Position numbers and translations under genes: made by a program. From NCBI GenBank assembly GCA_027295975.1, contig JAPUJX010000596.1, forward strand, positions 1 to 6,478: a DNA stretch of 6,478 nt, read 5' to 3'. The DNA comes from Gammaproteobacteria bacterium. GTDB lineage: Bacteria; Pseudomonadota; Gammaproteobacteria; Pseudomonadales; Azotimanducaceae. The notes under the pieces are model-generated. The model was not told where the DNA came from, made no database searches, and worked only from the letters and a program-made list of their open reading frames with translations. Shown here piece by piece: positions 1 to 4,062 of the stretch; position 1 is the stretch's first letter; each line of letters opens with the position of its first letter.

Positions 1-419
1 TAACCGGAGATCTGGAATTGTCGAACGTCAATGGCCACATCGAGGCGACGGGTATCTCGGGACTGGTTGTCGCCGAGACGGTCAATGGCAGCGTGAAGGT
101 GGAGTTCAACAAGGTCACGCCCGATCGGTTCATGGCGTTCAGCACTCACAATGGCAGCGTAGACGTCACCTTCCCGCCGGACGTAAAAGCCGACCTGTAC
201 CTGGATACCGCCCGGGGATCTATCTACAGCGATTTCAAGATCGAACTGGACAACTCACCGGTCATCGTCACCGAGGATGCAAATGAGCGCGGCACCCGCA
301 TCAGGGTTGAGAAGCAGGTGCGGGGCACGCTCAATGGCGGCGGCCCCGAGATGCGCTTCGAGACCTACAACGGCTCCATCTACATCCGCAACTCCTCCGG
401 TCGGCCAAGCGAGTCCTGA
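1..419 (+). CDS. DUF4097-type beta-repeat (putative adhesin) protein, 3' end only
   Basis: This is the C-terminal part of a larger protein. The frame is already open at the left edge (codons run from base 3) and ends with TGA at 417-419. The TTG at 18 is only the first start-like codon and is not the true start. About 139 residues are visible. They show a recurring turn-and-strand unit, with NGHI, NGSV, NGSV, RGSI and NGSI spaced about 20-40 residues apart, and a glycine-rich GGGPE turn before the last strand. This is the pattern of the DUF4097 family (beta-solenoid 'putative adhesin' proteins), which are usually exported or surface-facing. Their molecular role is mostly unknown and the name 'adhesin' is not proof of adhesion. 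No signal peptide can be judged because the N-terminus lies outside the window. The next gene starts 201 bases later, so it may not share a transcript. The family call is fairly confident; the function is not. Confidence 0.75.
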   Translation, partial: TGDLELSNVNGHIEATGISGLVVAETVNGSVKVEFNKVTPDRFMAFSTHNGSVDVTFPPDVKADLYLDTARGSIYSDFKIELDNSPVIVTEDANERGTRIRVEKQVRGTLNGGGPEMRFETYNGSIYIRNSSGRPSES

Positions 420-461
420 CACATTGACGCCAGCGCCGAGAGTTGAGACGAGCCCGGGAGC

Positions 462-483
462 TTTTAGGGGCAGTTTCCTAAAA
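462..483. repeat. Short inverted repeat downstream of the DUF4097 gene
   Basis: TTTTAGG at 462-468 is matched by CCTAAAA at 477-483, giving a 7-bp stem and an 8-base loop (a G-U pair could add one more). It lies 43 bases after the stop codon. Neither strand has a T-run directly after the stem, so it is not a standard Rho-independent terminator. It could be a weak terminator, an mRNA 3'-end stabiliser or chance. Confidence 0.35.
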
Positions 484-561
484 CAGTCACGTTCGCAAGG
501 TATCTGGTTCCTGTCTCCGACTCGAGACGTTTTTCCGGCACCCATCGGGCGGTTATTCCAA

Positions 562-567
562 TATACT
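562..567 (+). promoter_or_regulatory. Possible sigma-70 -10 box ahead of the SPFH gene
   Basis: TATACT matches the TATAAT consensus at five of six positions and lies 53 bases before the ATG at 621. No convincing TTGACA-like -35 element sits 16-18 bases upstream, and there is no extended TGn motif. The 201-base gap suggests the qmcA-like operon has its own promoter, but this exact site is tentative. Apart from this box and the inverted repeat at 462-483, I see nothing definite in 420-620. Confidence 0.3.
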
Positions 568-610
568 CGGCAGATCGCGTGGGCGGGTCATAACGCCATG
601 CACGTTTTGC

Positions 611-614
611 GGAG
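611..614 (+). promoter_or_regulatory. Ribosome binding site of the SPFH gene
   Basis: GGAG lies six bases before the ATG at 621, which is good spacing. It supports this start, from which the protein opens directly with its membrane anchor. Confidence 0.6.
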
Positions 615-620
615 TAGCAG

Positions 621-1535
621 ATGGAATTTGCGATAATTGCGGTGCTCGTCGTCGGGCTTGCCCTCGTGGTTCTGTTCATGGGTGTCAAGGTGGTTCCCCA
701 GAGCGGCGTTTTTGTGGTCGAGAGGTTCGGAAAATACACCCAGACGCTGGATGCCGGTCTCAGCTTCATAGTCCCGATCATCTATTCGGTTGCGCACAAG
801 ATCTCGATTCTCGAGCGTCAACTTCCCGAGTTCAAAATCAGTGTCATCACCCGGGACAACGTGGAGGTGGCTCTGGAGGCAACCGTTTTCTATCGTGTTC
901 TCGATGCCAGCCGGTCGGTTTATAGAATACAGGATGTTGACCTGGCGCTGCACACGGCCGCCACATCCATCGTGCGATCGGCGGCGGGAAAGCTCGATCT
1001 CGATGGGCTGCAGTCCTCGCGAGAGGCGATGAACAACGAGATCGCGGAAAACCTCCAGCAAGCTGCCGAAGTCTGGGGGATTGAGATCACCAGAACCGAA
1101 ATCACCGACATCATCATCGATGAGCAAACCAAAGATGCTCAACGTCAACAGTTGAATGCCGAACGCGAAAGGAGAGCGGCGGTTGCGAGGGCCGAGGGCG
1201 AAAAAAGGTCCGTTGAGCTTGCCGCGGATGCGAGGCTCTATGAAGCGGAGAAAGCGGCGGCCGCGAAGCGGATTACCGCGGACGCGGAGGCTTATGCGGT
1301 TCGTGCCCTAGCCGAAGCGGATGCCGAGCAGACGCGGCTCATCGCTCTGGCCATCGCCGACGGTGGTCAGCCGGCGATCAACTTTGAAGTCATGAAGCGG
1401 CAGGTGGAAGCATTAGGCCGGGTTGCTGCCTCCGACAACACCAAGACCCTCATCATGCCAACCGACATCGCCGGGGTGATCGGGTCGCTGGAGGTGTTGT
1501 TCAACTCCACCACCAGAAGTTCTACCGAGCGATGA
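621..1535 (+). CDS. qmcA: QmcA-like SPFH/Band 7 membrane protein
   Basis: Membrane-anchored SPFH (stomatin/prohibitin/flotillin) protein of 304 residues, close to the roughly 305 of E. coli QmcA. Residues 3-20 form an N-terminal hydrophobic anchor. The Band 7 domain covers about 22-180, opening with GVKVVPQSGVFVVERFGKYT, a typical stomatin/QmcA start. An alanine- and charge-rich coiled coil spans about 172-245 (AERERRAAVARAEGEKR onward). The C-terminal block ending NTKTLIMP (273-280) plus a small hydrophobic stretch aligns with the end of E. coli QmcA. These proteins form large membrane oligomers and affect quality control; E. coli qmcA was found as a multicopy suppressor of loss of FtsH and HtpX. 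The gene overlaps the NfeD-like gene by ATGA, the classic SPFH-NfeD pairing. Oddity: where relatives usually have a proline pair after the WGI...RxEI motif, this one reads DIIID (163-167). The family is certain; the QmcA assignment is likely. Confidence 0.9.
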   Translation: MEFAIIAVLVVGLALVVLFMGVKVVPQSGVFVVERFGKYTQTLDAGLSFIVPIIYSVAHKISILERQLPEFKISVITRDNVEVALEATVFYRVLDASRSVYRIQDVDLALHTAATSIVRSAAGKLDLDGLQSSREAMNNEIAENLQQAAEVWGIEITRTEITDIIIDEQTKDAQRQQLNAERERRAAVARAEGEKRSVELAADARLYEAEKAAAAKRITADAEAYAVRALAEADAEQTRLIALAIADGGQPAINFEVMKRQVEALGRVAASDNTKTLIMPTDIAGVIGSLEVLFNSTTRSSTER

Positions 1536-1825
1536 ACATGCTCGTCGACTGGCTGACCAACGCGCAGATCTGGGTCATTTTCGGGGTTGCTCTCGTCATT
1601 ATCGAGGTGATGGCAGGAGGTATGTTCGCACTCCCCGTCGGCGTGTCCTCCCTGGTTATGGCTGCTTTGTTGTTTGCCGATGGGCGTTACTGGCTTGGCG
1701 ATTCGATGTTGCTGACCAGCTGGGAAGACATCTTGATTGTTTTTGCACTGCTTACGGTCGTCAGCACCGGCGCGTTGAGATTACTGTTTCAAAGGAAAGA
1801 CGAGGGCGACATCAACAAATACTGA
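1532..1825 (+). CDS. Short NfeD-like membrane protein lacking the OB-fold domain
   Basis: Small protein of 97 residues with three likely membrane helices at about 12-29, 32-50 and 66-86. It resembles the membrane half of E. coli YbbJ, the NfeD-like partner of QmcA, including the 'IEVMAGG' stretch at 24-30. NfeD-family proteins normally continue into a soluble OB-fold domain that helps engage the SPFH partner (YbbJ is about 150 residues). Here the chain stops at DINKY, about where the linker to that domain would begin, and no OB-fold is recognisable in any frame of the 47 bases that follow. The ATG at 1532 overlaps the TGA of the SPFH gene, which implies translational coupling. A second ATG at 1538, with GAG eight bases upstream, is an alternative start and would cost two residues. 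The likely role is to anchor or modulate the QmcA-like protein. Whether the loss is ancestral or a recent truncation cannot be told here. Confidence 0.8.
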   Translation: MNMLVDWLTNAQIWVIFGVALVIIEVMAGGMFALPVGVSSLVMAALLFADGRYWLGDSMLLTSWEDILIVFALLTVVSTGALRLLFQRKDEGDINKY

Positions 1826-1872
1826 AATTCGTTGCATACGTGGCAATATTGTGTCTTTAACTTTGTCTCGCA
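1826..1872. other. Convergent intergenic gap
   Basis: These 47 bases separate the stop codons of the NfeD-like gene (plus strand) and the 713-residue protein gene (minus strand). The only stem I find is a 4-bp one (TTGC/GCAA) with no strong T-run, so no terminator can be supported for either operon. The stretch also shows no remnant of the missing NfeD OB-fold. Confidence 0.4.
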
Positions 1873-4014
1873 TTAACGGTTGCGATCGCGCGCCCTGGCA
1901 ATGTCGTCTTCAAGGGCATTGGAATCGTCGTTCGAAGCGCTATCCGGTATTGAAGCCGGCTCGTGGGACGTGGTCGCCCGGGACTGACCCACGCTGAAGT
2001 CGCTGTCTAATCGGATCTCCGAAAACTCGCCGCTGTTACCCGCCAGCAGGTGTTCCGTGGCGGAAATTTCTTCTGTCGCCTGCTCCCGCTCGATGGGGCG
2101 AAGTCCGGTTCGCTGCACCTCTTCGATCAGGCTTGCGTATGCCTGCTCCTTGATTAGAAATCGGTTCTGCTCCTGGCGCACGATTTGCTTGAGGGAAAGT
2201 GCCGTCAACCGCAGATGTATCTGGTCATGGTGTTCATCCGGGATGTCATCCAGATTTATCTGCAGGGGAAATTCTTTGTTGTCGGGGTTGGTGCGAATCA
2301 CCAATATCAGAGTTTTCAGCGCTGCACGCTGGGCGTTGTCGCTTGCTTCGCGAACGAAAGACATGTTGCTGAGTTCTTCGATCAGTCCTTCCAGATGGCC
2401 ATGTTCGAGCGTGTCTGTGGTCAAAGCCGTTCGGATGGTGAGCATGCCGACAAAAGCACAGAAGATAATCAGCAGGTCCAGTGTGGTCGCGAGCACCAGC
2501 GCGATGGAACTTTGCTTCTCACCGGAACTGAGCGCGTTGAAGGTAGTGACGAATTTGGGTGCCGTGCCACTGTATTCGATTCCGGCCTGATCGAGTCGAT
2601 TGCGCAGATCGCTGACCTGGGCGCCGGGTAATCCCGTTGCGTCCACGCAGTTCGCGCCGTGCTGAATCACCTCGGAAACAACTTCGATGGCACGTACGTT
2701 TGTACCATTTATACCATTGGCACCTCGCGCGCCGCATAAGGTTCCGAACGTGGTTTGATTTGCCGCCAGGGTTCTAATCTCGGAGAGATTCGCCGCAAAG
2801 CTCTCCCGGTTGGCGCAGTCGAGACCGCTCATCTGGTTGGCGAGGGATGGAATCAGCCGTGCGTATTCGACAAGAGAACGACACCGTTCGGTGGCGATAT
2901 TCAGTCTTGCCAGATCGGGATCGTTACTGAAGGTGTTCAGGTTATCCGTCATTTCCTTACGTACCGCGTCCGCATCGAACTGTTCCGCAGGCACGTTAAT
3001 CGGCGGAGCGGCGTCCGACAGCGTCTGAGCGCTTGTTTTTTCCGCTCGCCAGTCGGCGATATCCGATTCGTGCTGAGCGATAATGCCGTTCTGTTCTTCG
3101 ATGTCCGCCTGGTGTTTTTCAACTACCCGTTTTGCCCCGTCGCGCTCGCCCACGAGGAATCGATATTCGTTCATCAGACCGCGCCACACCGGGCCAGGAC
3201 CTTCGATACGATTCTGGCTCGGGTCACCGGCGCTTTCCTCGGTATCGGCAGCATTCTTCTTGTCCAGGGTCTGCGTCTCGAAGTCTGCCAGCCGGGTTTG
3301 AGCAACGGGTAACTCGGCCTCAATGTCGGCGCGGCGCTGCACGGTCTGCTCAATTTGCCCTTGCACACGGGCAATGTTCCGATCGAGGGTATTGATGCGT
3401 TCGCCTGCGGCTTCAATCTCGGCGATTCTCGCGCTGGCGGACTGCTGGCTGGCGCGTATTCGGTTGCGTACCTGGGTGGTCAACTCTTCATCGTTGCCGG
3501 CAACGAGATCGCTCACCTGGAATACCGTGCTGCGCCACTCCTGGTAGGCGTCCCGCGCAAGCAGATTTTCAATTGCGCTGTCATAGGCGTCATCCAGGCG
3601 TTCTCCAGCCGTCGCAAGAATACCTTCCACGATGGATTGACTGCTGGTGATGTTGATTCGGTTCGTATACTGCTCGGAGACGACTTCGTCATTGAACTCG
3701 GAGAACGAGAAAAAGACCGAAAGTCCCAGACAGGTGACCAACACCAGACCGATGCCGAAGCGATTGAGCGGTGAAAAACCAGTGGGACGAAAAATGTAGA
3801 AGGAAGTAACAAGCAGCAGGAACTGAAACCCCGCGACAAAAGCCGCACAGAAAATCACCGACGGGACAAAATGCTGCATTCCCTGAAAAGAAGTGTAAAA
3901 CGAGCCGACGGAAAGCAGTGTGCTGAAAACGATCAACGTCGCGAGCACCGGCCTGAACAACGCGTTGCCGATCAAGTTGTTCAACTTTTCTCGTAATAAC
4001 GATTTCATCTGCAT
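1873..4014 (-). CDS. Membrane protein with a large periplasmic coiled-coil domain, unknown family
   Basis: I do not recognise this 713-residue protein. Hydrophobic helices lie at about 22-42, 49-75, 85-105 and 503-527. With the basic loop RPTGFSPLNR (76-85) kept inside, both termini would be cytoplasmic and residues 106-500 periplasmic. The periplasmic part begins with a helical region, then a heptad-like, Q/E/R/A-rich coiled coil (about 175-250), a Pro/Gly-containing break (260-280) and a second helical run (285-330). A more globular section follows with four cysteines (378, 400, 427, 456), enough for two disulfides. The tail (528-713) is cytoplasmic: a helical, possibly folded part to about 640, then an acidic, serine-rich, probably disordered end. 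The start is the ATG at 4014 with GGAG (4026-4023) eight bases upstream; an ATG two codons later is less well placed. It lies 48 bases after the SEDS-like gene on the same strand, so they are probably co-transcribed. The topology recalls DUF4407-type proteins, but I cannot claim homology. Confidence 0.8.
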   Translation of the reverse strand: MQMKSLLREKLNNLIGNALFRPVLATLIVFSTLLSVGSFYTSFQGMQHFVPSVIFCAAFVAGFQFLLLVTSFYIFRPTGFSPLNRFGIGLVLVTCLGLSVFFSFSEFNDEVVSEQYTNRINITSSQSIVEGILATAGERLDDAYDSAIENLLARDAYQEWRSTVFQVSDLVAGNDEELTTQVRNRIRASQQSASARIAEIEAAGERINTLDRNIARVQGQIEQTVQRRADIEAELPVAQTRLADFETQTLDKKNAADTEESAGDPSQNRIEGPGPVWRGLMNEYRFLVGERDGAKRVVEKHQADIEEQNGIIAQHESDIADWRAEKTSAQTLSDAAPPINVPAEQFDADAVRKEMTDNLNTFSNDPDLARLNIATERCRSLVEYARLIPSLANQMSGLDCANRESFAANLSEIRTLAANQTTFGTLCGARGANGINGTNVRAIEVVSEVIQHGANCVDATGLPGAQVSDLRNRLDQAGIEYSGTAPKFVTTFNALSSGEKQSSIALVLATTLDLLIIFCAFVGMLTIRTALTTDTLEHGHLEGLIEELSNMSFVREASDNAQRAALKTLILVIRTNPDNKEFPLQINLDDIPDEHHDQIHLRLTALSLKQIVRQEQNRFLIKEQAYASLIEEVQRTGLRPIEREQATEEISATEHLLAGNSGEFSEIRLDSDFSVGQSRATTSHEPASIPDSASNDDSNALEDDIARARDRNR

Positions 4015-4022
4015 GGGTACAA

Positions 4023-4026
4023 CTCC
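4023..4026 (-). promoter_or_regulatory. Ribosome binding site of the 713-residue membrane protein gene
   Basis: GGAG on the minus strand lies eight bases before the ATG at 4014 and favours it over the ATG at 4008, for which the spacing would be 14 bases. Confidence 0.55.
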
Positions 4027-4039
4027 GTGCGAACCGCTC

Positions 4040-4062
4040 TACTCCTTCAACTTGAAGGAGTA
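4040..4062. repeat. Perfect 11-base-arm inverted repeat between the two minus-strand genes
   Basis: TACTCCTTCAA (4040-4050) and TTGAAGGAGTA (4052-4062) are exact reverse complements around a single base at 4051. As RNA it would form a 9-bp stem with a 5-base loop. On the minus strand it begins at the base right after the TAG stop (4065-4063) of the SEDS-like gene and ends 25 bases before the next start. No T-run follows, so it is a poor Rho-independent terminator. A dyad operator, an mRNA processing or stability hairpin, or a translation control element are possible. The minus-strand right arm carries a Shine-Dalgarno-like AAGGAG, but too far from the ATG to be the main ribosome site. Confidence 0.6.

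Noticed and set aside
277..636. 119-codon plus-strand frame bridging the DUF4097 gene and the SPFH gene
   Set aside because: It overlaps the end of the DUF4097 frame out of phase and runs into the SPFH start; its composition is random-like and no ribosome site was seen.
588..1148. 186-codon minus-strand frame opposite the SPFH gene
   Set aside because: Fully antisense to the conserved Band 7 coding region, with no sign of its own start signals.
2057..2631. Open frames on the plus strand opposite the 713-residue protein gene (up to 177 codons)
   Set aside because: They lie fully antisense to a gene with a clear ribosome site, membrane helices and coiled coil. Their proteins are low-complexity and Ser/Arg/Cys-rich with no recognisable domain.
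2755..3774. Further plus-strand open frames, including 185- and 139-codon ones
   Set aside because: Antisense shadows of the coiled-coil region, where few stops occur on the opposite strand; no ribosome sites or domain features.
3974..3987. Inverted repeat AAGTTG-TT-CAACTT near the start of the 713-residue protein gene
   Set aside because: Six-base arms with a two-base loop inside coding sequence; too short to support a regulatory role, though it shares CAACTT with the dyad at 4040-4062.
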